Assembly: GCA_017630115.1 (NCBI GenBank) | Contig: JAGBVY010000077.1 | Span: forward strand, 1-11,521 | DNA: 11,521 nt | Source of the DNA: Tidjanibacter sp. | GTDB lineage: Bacteria > Bacteroidota > Bacteroidia > Bacteroidales > Rikenellaceae | Direction of reading: 5' to 3' | Part shown: positions 5,671 to 11,521 of the stretch, piece after piece | Layout of the letters: each line of letters starts with the position of its first letter | Numbering within the stretch: the stretch's first letter is position 1 | Program-made: the position numbers and the translations under genes | Notes under the pieces: generated by a model | Seen by the model: the letters and a program-made list of their open reading frames with translations, nothing else | Told to the model about the DNA's origin: nothing | Databases searched by the model: none

Positions 5671-7719
5671 ATGACCCTTACCGATTTTGCAGCCCGAATG
5701 TTCCCTTCATTTCGGGCCACACCTTTCCACGCTCGCTACTACGCACTCTTGGAGGCTTTTGCCGAGGGGCGCATTAGGCGGCTTATGATTACCATACCTC
5801 CTCAGCACGGCAAGTCGCTCGGCTCGTCGGTGCTGCTACCCTCCTATCTATTGGGGCGCAACCCCAAGTTACATATTGCCATAGCCTCTTATAGTGCATC
5901 GCTCGCCCAGAAGTTCAACAAACGAGTGCAGAGGCTCATCGACTCACCCGCCTATGGCGAGATTTTCCCCTACACCACCATCAAGGCCGCAGGTCGCTCT
6001 GGCAGTTGGCAGCGCACCTCGGAGCTGACGGAGATTGTGGGTCAGGGCGGCGACCTTGTGGCCGTAGGCAGGGAGGGGTCGCTGACAGGCAATCCTGTGG
6101 ACATCTTCATCATCGACGACCTCTACAAAGATGCTATGGAGGCCAATTCACCTACCGTCAGGGATAATTGTTGGGATTGGTACACCTCCGTCGTACGCAC
6201 TCGTGAGCACAACCTCTCGCAGGAGTTGATTGTCTTTACCCGTTGGCACAAAGAGGATCTGATTGGTCGCATTATGCAGAAGGAGCGGGTGGTGGAGATT
6301 GGCTCTTGGAGCGACATCGACAAGGTGGCAAATGGCGACTGGGTGCTTCTAAACTTGGAGGCCATAAAGAGCACCCCACCCACCGAGCTTGACCCACGCG
6401 GTGTGGGCGAGGCTCTTTGGCCCGAGCGACACTCGGCCGAACTGCTTATGGAGAAACGCAGGCTCGACGGACTGCAATTTGAGGCTATGTATCAGGGACG
6501 CCCCTCCGATGCAGCAGGCCTCCTATATGGCGACAACTTCCAGACCTACACCACTCTACCTAGCGACATCACTCGCAAGGGCAACTACACCGACACAGCC
6601 GACACGGGCGACGACTACCTCTGCTCGGTGTGCTACTCGGTGGGACTCGACGGGTTAATCTATGTAGAGGATGTGGTATATTCGCGCGAAAAGATGGAGA
6701 CGACCGAGCCACTGGTGGCCCGGATGTTGGAGCGTTGTGGCACACGCGAGGCCCTCATTGAGAGCAACAATGGTGGCAGGGGCTTTGCCCGCAACGTACA
6801 ACGCCTTGCCCCAAAAGTAACTATTGGCTGGTTTCACCAGAGCGCCAACAAGGAGTCGCGCATACTCTCCAACGCCTCAACCGTATTGCGTTCGATTCGT
6901 ATGCCCCTCGATTGGAAGGAGCACTGGGGCGATATGGCCGCCCACCTTATGGGCTACAACCGCCGCTTCCGCACCAACCGTTGGCACGATGCAGCCGATG
7001 TGCTTACCGGCATTGTGGAGAGCGAGGTGGGTCGCAGCATACGCAAGCGCATCCTCGGCTCGTCGTTCTCCATACGCAACTACGTCTATCCCAAAGAGCG
7101 CCACAAGCAAGCCTCATCGCCCAAACCCCCGACACTCACCGACGACGACTACACATCTATGGCCGAGCAGATGGGCATTGAGGAGGCTGCGTTGAGGGCT
7201 GTGGTGGAGGTGGAGTGCAGTTCGGCAGGAGGATTTTTGGCCAGCGGCAAGCCTCGCATACTCTTCGAGGGCCACATCTTCTGGCGCAGCCTGAAAAAAC
7301 GCGGCATAGACCCCGCCCCTCTGGCCGAGGCCAACGGCGACATACTCTACCCCCGTTGGACAACCGCCCACTACCGTCGTGGCGAGAGGGAGTGGGAGCG
7401 TTTCGAGAGGGCCGCAACAATCTCACCCGAGGCGGCTGTGGAGGCCACCAGTTGGGGACTCTTCCAGATTATGGGGATGCACTGGCAGATGTGTGGTTGC
7501 TCCTCGCCGAGCCACTTCCGCACCCTGATGGAGCAGAGCGAAAGGGCACAAATGGAGCTTGCTATGCAATTTCTTAAAAAAAGCGGCATACTCAGGTGGC
7601 TCAAAACAAAAGATTGGTGTAACTTTGCACTCAGATATAATGGTAGCGGCTACCGAGCCAACCGCTACGACAGCCGCTTGGAGGCCGCCTACCAAAAATT
7701 TAGCCACAACAGGAAGTAG
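5671..7719 (+). CDS. Phage terminase large subunit fused to an N-acetylmuramidase domain
   Basis: A 682-aa protein with two unrelated phage modules. Residues 1-~455 are a terminase large subunit. The ATPase has a Walker A-type loop PPQHGKS (43-49), a Walker B strand VDIFIIDD (143-150) and a coupling motif FTRWH (189-193). The RNase H-like nuclease shows acidic residues at D308/D311, E364 (IESNNGGRG) and D440/D443 (WHDAADVL). This half normally pumps DNA into procapsids and cuts it. After a polar linker (~456-488), residues ~489-680 match the phage N-acetylmuramidase family (DUF3380, PF11860): an N-terminal helix pair with VVEVE (E515), KPRILFEGH (528-535) and TSWGLFQIMG (593-602). That family cleaves peptidoglycan. 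Both halves are usually separate proteins; no stop or frameshift interrupts the join. No other structural phage gene is nearby. Either a fossil fusion by deletion or a selected bifunctional protein is possible. The U32 gene follows after 21 bp. Confidence 0.92.
   Translation: MTLTDFAARMFPSFRATPFHARYYALLEAFAEGRIRRLMITIPPQHGKSLGSSVLLPSYLLGRNPKLHIAIASYSASLAQKFNKRVQRLIDSPAYGEIFPYTTIKAAGRSGSWQRTSELTEIVGQGGDLVAVGREGSLTGNPVDIFIIDDLYKDAMEANSPTVRDNCWDWYTSVVRTREHNLSQELIVFTRWHKEDLIGRIMQKERVVEIGSWSDIDKVANGDWVLLNLEAIKSTPPTELDPRGVGEALWPERHSAELLMEKRRLDGLQFEAMYQGRPSDAAGLLYGDNFQTYTTLPSDITRKGNYTDTADTGDDYLCSVCYSVGLDGLIYVEDVVYSREKMETTEPLVARMLERCGTREALIESNNGGRGFARNVQRLAPKVTIGWFHQSANKESRILSNASTVLRSIRMPLDWKEHWGDMAAHLMGYNRRFRTNRWHDAADVLTGIVESEVGRSIRKRILGSSFSIRNYVYPKERHKQASSPKPPTLTDDDYTSMAEQMGIEEAALRAVVEVECSSAGGFLASGKPRILFEGHIFWRSLKKRGIDPAPLAEANGDILYPRWTTAHYRRGEREWERFERAATISPEAAVEATSWGLFQIMGMHWQMCGCSSPSHFRTLMEQSERAQMELAMQFLKKSGILRWLKTKDWCNFALRYNGSGYRANRYDSRLEAAYQKFSHNRK
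7620..7627 (+). promoter_or_regulatory. Possible internal promoter -7 element before the U32 gene
   Basis: TAACTTTG matches TAnnTTTG exactly and lies in a locally AT-rich patch near the 3' end of the terminase fusion, about 113 nt before the U32 ATG. No good TTTG is found 19-21 nt upstream. A housekeeping RNA-modification gene would need transcription independent of a repressed phage-type promoter, which makes the site plausible, but the match alone is weak evidence. Confidence 0.3.
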
Positions 7720-7740
7720 CACCCTTAGAAAACAACCGCA

Positions 7741-9588
7741 ATGCGTAAACTCGAACTGCTCGCACCCGCCAAAGATCTCCGCACCGCCAGAGCCGCCATC
7801 GACTCCGGCGCCGACGCTGTCTATATGGGTGGCCCCGCGCTGGGAGCTCGTGCCGCAGCCACCAACTCGCTCGACGACATCCGAGAGGCGGTGCGCTACG
7901 CCCACCTCTTTGGCGCAAAGCTCTACCTGACAATGAACACCATAGTCTATGAGCACGAGTTGGAGGAGGCACGCGCCATTGCACAAGCAGCTCTCGACTT
8001 GGGGGTCGATGCGCTCATCGTACAAGACCTCGCCTACACCCGTATGGGACTGCGCGGAGCAGAACTCCACGCCTCCACCCAGATGTACAACGCCTCGCCC
8101 GAGAAGGTTGGTTTTCTTGGCCGCGCAGGATTTTCGCGCATAGTACTCGAAAGGGGACTTACGGGAGAACAGATGAGAGAGATTTGCAAGGCCACCGAGG
8201 CCGAGATTGAGGTATTCATCCACGGAGCTATATGTGTGTCGGGCAGTGGTAGGTGCTATATGAGCCGTTCGCTCTCCCACCGCAGCGGCAATCGTGGCGA
8301 GTGCAGTCAGCCCTGCCGACAGACCTACGACCTGGCCGACGGCTCGGGCAAAATTATCCGCAAAGGACTCCACCTACTCTCGGTGAAAGACCTCGACCTC
8401 TCGGCCCACATCGACGAGCTGATTGATATGGGCGTGGTGTCGTTCAAGATTGAGGGCAGGCTCAAAGACGAGAGCTATGTGCGCAACATAACTGCCCACT
8501 ACAACAATCTACTCAACCAAGCCATAAAGCGTCGCGGGGGCAACAACCTGTGCCGAGCATCGCACGGCACCGTAAGGCTCGACTTCACTCCCTCGCCTAC
8601 AAAGACCTTTACCCGCAATGGTGGCGACTACATTTTCGCTGGCAAACGCCCCTCGTTGGCCTCATTCGACACCCCGAAAGCTATGGGCGAGCCGGTGGGT
8701 CGAGTGGCGCAGATAAGGGGGCGCGAGATAGTGCTCGAAAAGAGCAAAGCCACACTCAGAGCCGGCGATGGCATCTGCTTTATGGCCGGCGGCACCCTAT
8801 GTGGCACCAACATCAACTCCGTAGAGGCGGGGCGCATACGCCCCAATCGCATAGAGGGCATTACGGTGGGCACACTCATCTACCGCAACTTCGACAAGGC
8901 CTTTGCCGACTCGCTCTCTCAGACCCGCACCCGACGCACACTACCACTACGATTGCAGCTCGGAGGCTCAACCCAATCGCTTTGGCTACGAGGTGAGAGC
9001 TACGACCAACGCCCCATTGAGCTATCGCTCGAAGGGCCTTTTGATGTGGCCACCAAGCCCGAAGTAGCCCTCAGTTCACTGCGAGCCTCGTTGGCCAAGA
9101 GCGGAGGCTCTGTATTTGAGATTGAACAGGTGGATGTAGAGTTTGAATCAGAGGTGCCATTTGTGCCTACGGGAGCTATAAATAGCCTTAGGCGCGAGCT
9201 ACTCGACTCGCTCCGCCAGAGGCTCGAAGAGGCCACACCCCAACGCAATATAGCCTCGGAGGAGGTGGGCCTACCCTACCCCCAACGCACCATCGGTGGC
9301 GACCACAATGTGGTCAATTCGCTCGCACGCAAGTTCTACTCCGACCACGGCGTGGAGCGCATAGACGAGGGATACGACCTGCTACCCGACTTGGAGGGTA
9401 TTGAGGTTATGCGTACACCCTACTGTCTGCGTCGCGAGATTGGCCACTGCCTACTTGGTGGCTCGCGCCTGAAAGAGCCACTAACACTCATCCACGGCGA
9501 GAACCGATTCCGCCTACGCTTCGACTGCAAGGAGTGCCAGATGTGGGTGGTGAAAATTCAAAATGCAAAATTCAAAATTCAAAATTGA
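7741..9588 (+). CDS. U32 family protein, probable RlhA-type 23S rRNA C2501 hydroxylase
   Basis: A 615-aa protein. It starts with the U32 barrel signature (ELLAPAKDLRTARAAIDSGADAVYMG) and carries the family motif HGAICVSGSGRC (161-172). Four cysteines at 165, 172, 188 and 192 are followed by a C-terminal cluster at 562, 570, 596 and 599. The region ~440-530 resembles the DUF3656 insert found in RlhA. The family was named peptidase, but E. coli RlhA makes 5-hydroxycytidine at 23S rRNA C2501 and its relative TrhP acts on tRNA U34. Length and the DUF3656-like part favour the RlhA branch (E. coli RlhA is about 650 aa); rRNA as substrate is inferred. The last 11 residues, KIQNAKFKIQN, are encoded by a 7-bp tandem repeat and so are probably not part of the fold. 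It begins 21 bp after the terminase fusion and leads the RNA-modification group. Confidence 0.88.
   Translation: MRKLELLAPAKDLRTARAAIDSGADAVYMGGPALGARAAATNSLDDIREAVRYAHLFGAKLYLTMNTIVYEHELEEARAIAQAALDLGVDALIVQDLAYTRMGLRGAELHASTQMYNASPEKVGFLGRAGFSRIVLERGLTGEQMREICKATEAEIEVFIHGAICVSGSGRCYMSRSLSHRSGNRGECSQPCRQTYDLADGSGKIIRKGLHLLSVKDLDLSAHIDELIDMGVVSFKIEGRLKDESYVRNITAHYNNLLNQAIKRRGGNNLCRASHGTVRLDFTPSPTKTFTRNGGDYIFAGKRPSLASFDTPKAMGEPVGRVAQIRGREIVLEKSKATLRAGDGICFMAGGTLCGTNINSVEAGRIRPNRIEGITVGTLIYRNFDKAFADSLSQTRTRRTLPLRLQLGGSTQSLWLRGESYDQRPIELSLEGPFDVATKPEVALSSLRASLAKSGGSVFEIEQVDVEFESEVPFVPTGAINSLRRELLDSLRQRLEEATPQRNIASEEVGLPYPQRTIGGDHNVVNSLARKFYSDHGVERIDEGYDLLPDLEGIEVMRTPYCLRREIGHCLLGGSRLKEPLTLIHGENRFRLRFDCKECQMWVVKIQNAKFKIQN
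9553..9586 (+). repeat. 7-bp tandem repeat AAAATTC, 4.9 copies
   Basis: Units are AAAATTC (9553), AAAATGC (9560), AAAATTC (9567), AAAATTC (9574) and the partial AAAATT (9581). The array lies inside the 3' end of the U32 gene, encodes its last 11 residues, and runs directly into the TGA stop. Confidence 0.9.
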
Positions 9589-9600
9589 TAATCAGCTAAA

Positions 9601-9628
9601 AGCTGAATGCTGAGTGCTGAATGCTAAA
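9601..9628 (+). repeat. 7-bp tandem repeat TGCTGAA, 4 copies
   Basis: Units are AGCTGAA (9601), TGCTGAG (9608), TGCTGAA (9615) and TGCTAAA (9622). The array fills the gap between the U32 gene and the methyltransferase and contains an in-frame but unlikely ATG at 9621. It has the same 7-bp period as the AAAATTC array just before it, but a different unit. Confidence 0.85.
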
Positions 9629-9632
9629 AAAT

Positions 9633-10526
9633 ATGAAACAACCAGAATTGATTTCGCCCGCGTGGCAGGAGTACGAACTGATTGATTCGGGCGACTTCGA
9701 GAAGCTCGAACGCTTTGGACGTTGGATTACACGCCGACCCGAACCACAAGCCATCTGGCGCAAGTCGCTCGGCGAGGAGCAGTGGCAAAAGTTGGCCACA
9801 GCCTCGTTTAGACGTGAGGCAGGTAGCGACGAGCGTGGCCGTTGGTCGCTCTCGCCCAAGCAACCCGAGCAGTGGCGCATAGCCTACCCCATCGGCTCAG
9901 GGCGCATTGTTATGCGCTTAGGACTCACATCTTTCAAACACGTTGGCATATTCCCCGAGCAAGCCGACAACTGGAACTTCATCTACAACAGCATCCGCGA
10001 GCAGTTGGCCTCCACACCCACACAGCGCCCCAAGGTGCTCAATATGTTTGCCTACACAGGTGGCGCTTCACTGGCTGCCGCAGCCGCAGGAGCTGAGGTG
10101 ACCCACGTTGATAGTGTGCGCCAGTGCATCACTTGGGCAAGGGAAAATATGGAACAAAGTGGCTTGGATGGCATACGTTGGGTGGTGGAAGATGCGCTCA
10201 AATTTGCACGCCGCGAGGCCAAGCGAGGCCACCTCTACAACGGCATCATACTCGACCCTCCCGCCTACGGACGTGGCCCCGAGGGCGAGAAGTGGGTACT
10301 CGAACAGAACATTACAGAGATGCTCTCTCTCTGCGCCGAGATACTTTCGCCGGGCGGATTTCTTGTGCTGAACCTCTACTCTATGGGGCTGTCGGCACTC
10401 TTGGCCAAGAGCGCAGTCAATCAGCTCATCAAAAACCCCTCGTTTGAGCAGTTCGGCGAACTCTACTTCACCGACCGAGCCGGCAAAGCACTCCCTCTGG
10501 GTGTCTATTATCGTTGCAAAAAATAG
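9633..10526 (+). CDS. Class I SAM-dependent methyltransferase, RlmI/RlmK-like (PF10672 type)
   Basis: A 297-aa protein. Residues ~1-110 are the divergent N-terminal part and include HVGIFPEQADNW (103-114), typical of the PF10672 group. The Rossmann methyltransferase fold follows: motif I VLNMFAYTGGASL (135-147), the acidic end of strand 2 (D160), the motif III region EDA (186-188) and the catalytic-type motif DPPAYGRG (208-215). Relatives such as RlmI methylate 23S rRNA, but RlmI's PUA RNA-binding domain is absent here, so RNA as substrate is likely rather than shown. The ATG at 9633 is chosen over 9621 because it follows an A-rich stretch, the usual Bacteroidota start context, while 9621 lies in a tandem repeat. 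It is 44 bp after the U32 gene and 26 bp before the HD gene, with no terminator between, so one operon. Confidence 0.88.
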   Translation: MKQPELISPAWQEYELIDSGDFEKLERFGRWITRRPEPQAIWRKSLGEEQWQKLATASFRREAGSDERGRWSLSPKQPEQWRIAYPIGSGRIVMRLGLTSFKHVGIFPEQADNWNFIYNSIREQLASTPTQRPKVLNMFAYTGGASLAAAAAGAEVTHVDSVRQCITWARENMEQSGLDGIRWVVEDALKFARREAKRGHLYNGIILDPPAYGRGPEGEKWVLEQNITEMLSLCAEILSPGGFLVLNLYSMGLSALLAKSAVNQLIKNPSFEQFGELYFTDRAGKALPLGVYYRCKK

Positions 10527-10552
10527 ACATTACTCCGCACGCACAACTCGCT

Positions 10553-11182
10553 ATGAACAAACACCTTACCGACTATATCGAGGCCCACATATTGCCTTGC
10601 TACGAGAGTTACGACGCCGCCCACCGACGCGACCACATTGAGGGTGTCATCGAACGCAGTCTGCATCTGGCGACCCACTATCCCGAGGTCAATCGCTCGA
10701 TGGTCTATACCATTGCAGCCTACCACGACCTCGGACTGCCCGAAGGCAGAGCCACCCACCACCTCAGTTCGGGCCGACTCTTGGCCGAGGACAAGAGGCT
10801 CTTGGAGTGGTTCTCGAAAGAGGAGATTCAAACTATGCGCGAGGCTGTGGAGGACCACCGCGCCTCGGCCACCGAAGCTCCACGCACAATATATGGCAAG
10901 ATTGTGGCCGAAGCCGACAGGCAGATTGTCCCCGAGGTGGTTGTTAGGCGCACCATTCAGTATGGTCTTTCGCACTACCCCGACCTCACGCGCGAGGAGC
11001 ATTGGGAGCGCACCCTCGGCCATCTGCACGAGAAATATGACTACGGGGGCTACCTCCAACTCCACATCCCCCACTCCGACAACGCCGCCCGCCTCGAAGA
11101 GTTGCGTGCGCTGATAGCCAACCGCCCCGCCCTCAGAGAACTATTCGAGAGCATCTATGGAGAGTTGAAGGCTGAGAGTTGA
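10553..11182 (+). CDS. HD-domain phosphohydrolase, 209 aa
   Basis: A soluble, mainly helical protein with the HD superfamily metal-binding pattern: H28 in RRDHIEGV, the H58-D59 doublet in AAYHDLGL, histidines at 69-70, D101-H102 in VEDHR, and D122 in EADRQ. The family uses a divalent metal pair to hydrolyse phosphate esters, commonly of nucleotides; this subgroup's substrate cannot be told from sequence. An upstream TTG at 10514 would add 13 residues and overlap the methyltransferase by 13 bp; the ATG at 10553 is preferred because ATG is far more usual and the extension adds nothing to the domain. The last residues, ELKAES, and the stop codon come from a 7-bp repeat at 11160-11187. It is the last gene of the plus-strand operon, and no classical terminator was found directly after it. 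Confidence 0.85.
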   Translation: MNKHLTDYIEAHILPCYESYDAAHRRDHIEGVIERSLHLATHYPEVNRSMVYTIAAYHDLGLPEGRATHHLSSGRLLAEDKRLLEWFSKEEIQTMREAVEDHRASATEAPRTIYGKIVAEADRQIVPEVVVRRTIQYGLSHYPDLTREEHWERTLGHLHEKYDYGGYLQLHIPHSDNAARLEELRALIANRPALRELFESIYGELKAES

Positions 11183-11187
11183 GAGTT
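11160..11187 (+). repeat. 7-bp tandem repeat GAGAGTT, 4 copies
   Basis: Units are GAGAGTT (11160), GAAGGCT (11167), GAGAGTT (11174) and GAGAGTT (11181). The array supplies the C-terminal residues and TGA stop of the HD gene, then runs into a T-run (11186-11192). Confidence 0.88.
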
Positions 11188-11189
11188 TT

Positions 11190-11246
11190 TTTAGAGAATT
11201 TAGGGAATTTAGAGAGTTTAAGGAGTGGCCTATAAGGCCCTTAAAG
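11190..11246. repeat. 9-bp-period repeat with hairpin end
   Basis: Four 9-bp units lie side by side: TTTAGAGAA (11190), TTTAGGGAA (11199), TTTAGAGAG (11208) and TTTAAGGAG (11217). Then GGCCT pairs with AGGCC around ATA, and the flanking TTAAG pairs with CTTAA. The layout mirrors the cluster at 5575-5643: TTAGRGA units, then a short hairpin with the complementary motif. There is no T-run after the hairpin, so it may only loosely serve as an operon end. Confidence 0.7.
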
Positions 11247-11276
11247 TGTTAGACGTCAGGCCCAAGAATAGAGAGA

Positions 11277-11397
11277 GTGCGATTTGTTGAGGAAATTTTG
11301 GGCCAAATGAGAAAGCGACACCGCAGCTTACTTGGCGTAAGTGAGGATGTCGCTTTTGAAATTTGGTGCAAAATAAGCACACAGGGTCGGAAGAAGG
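11277..11397. repeat. Structured repeat element, copy A
   Basis: First of two diverged tandem units. It folds into three nested stems: outer 11295-11308 with 11361-11374, middle AAAGCGACA (11312-11320) with 11348-11356, and inner CTTAC (11327-11331) with GTAAG (11337-11341) over the loop TTGGC. The unpaired blocks CCGCA and GAGGA match copy B. No protein-coding gene is supported here. Confidence 0.75.
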
Positions 11398-11521
11398 TCG
11401 GCTGGGTTTTGTGGAGGGATTTTTGTGCCAAGCAAGGGAGCAAGTCCGCAGTTTACTAAACGTAAATGAGGAACTTGCGAGCCGAAGCTTGGTGCAAAAA
11501 GCACCCACAAGGCACAGCCGA
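11398..11521. repeat. Structured repeat element, copy B (runs to window edge)
   Basis: Second unit, with the same order of stems: outer 11420-11433 with 11487-11500 (14 bp counting two G-U pairs), middle GCAAGT (11440-11445) with ACTTGC (11473-11478), and inner TTTAC (11452-11456) with GTAAA (11462-11466) over TAAAC. TCGGCTG (11398-11404) and CAGCCGA (11515-11521) form an outermost 7-bp inverted repeat, which suggests that the unit ends close to the window edge. Confidence 0.75.

Noticed and set aside
7423..8373. Open reading frame of 316 codons on the minus strand
   Set aside because: Antisense across the junction of the terminase fusion and the U32 gene, both strongly supported by family motifs.
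9593..9605. CAGCT/AGCTG hairpin as a terminator after the U32 gene
   Set aside because: A 5-bp stem with a 3-nt loop and no T-run; it lies in the 7-bp repeat area.
10508..11074. Open reading frame of 188 codons on the minus strand
   Set aside because: Antisense to the HD-domain gene, which has clear metal-binding motifs.
11230..11510. Several overlapping short reading frames on both strands
   Set aside because: They fall in the structured tandem repeats, and their similar peptides simply reflect the repeated DNA.
11277..11521. CRISPR array
   Set aside because: Only two long, diverged units with internal hairpins and no spacer pattern; no cas gene is present.

Overview
The window looks like chromosome of a Bacteroidota, order Bacteroidales, plausibly Alistipes or another member of the Rikenellaceae. 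This is inferred from promoters with the TTTG / TAnnTTTG architecture of that phylum, the absence of clear Shine-Dalgarno sites, a lipobox lipoprotein, a PAP2 phosphatase carrying an outer-membrane-type C-terminal half, moderately high GC and 7- and 9-bp intergenic tandem repeats. No search was run, so the genus is a guess.

Left part (1-5018), everything on the minus strand. A tRNA-Thr(GGT) at 211-282 has its own promoter and terminator. A 28-nt piece at the extreme left edge is a rearranged copy of the same tRNA. Next come a 738-aa surface-type lipoprotein made of repeated beta-rich modules (own promoter and terminator), then a two-gene unit. That unit is a LexA/CI-like XRE-S24 repressor followed, 8 nt after its stop, by a secreted PAP2 phosphatase with an outer-membrane-type C-terminal half, closed by a strong terminator.

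Centre (5019-7719). The repressor is divergent from a 145-aa orphan protein and a 682-aa protein joining a complete-looking phage terminase large subunit (ATPase plus nuclease) to a full N-acetylmuramidase (endolysin) domain. The divergent intergenic region holds a promoter for each direction and a perfect 13-bp palindrome between them. No portal, capsid, protease, tail, integrase or holin gene is present. The locus reads either as the stripped core of a dead prophage or as a domesticated module in which a cleavable repressor controls a DNA-packaging motor tethered to a cell-wall lysin. This is the most interesting part of the window.

Right part (7741-11182), plus strand with short gaps: a U32/RlhA-type RNA hydroxylase, a class I SAM-dependent methyltransferase of the RlmI-like (PF10672) group and a small HD-domain phosphohydrolase. 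The first two suggest an RNA-modification operon. It starts 21 bp after the terminase fusion and may be read from upstream or from a candidate internal promoter at 7620.

The right edge (11183-11521) has no gene. It holds short-period repeats and two diverged tandem copies of a ~120-bp element that fold into the same three-stem hairpin with compensatory base changes. 7-bp tandem arrays form the last codons and stop codons of two genes of the plus-strand operon.
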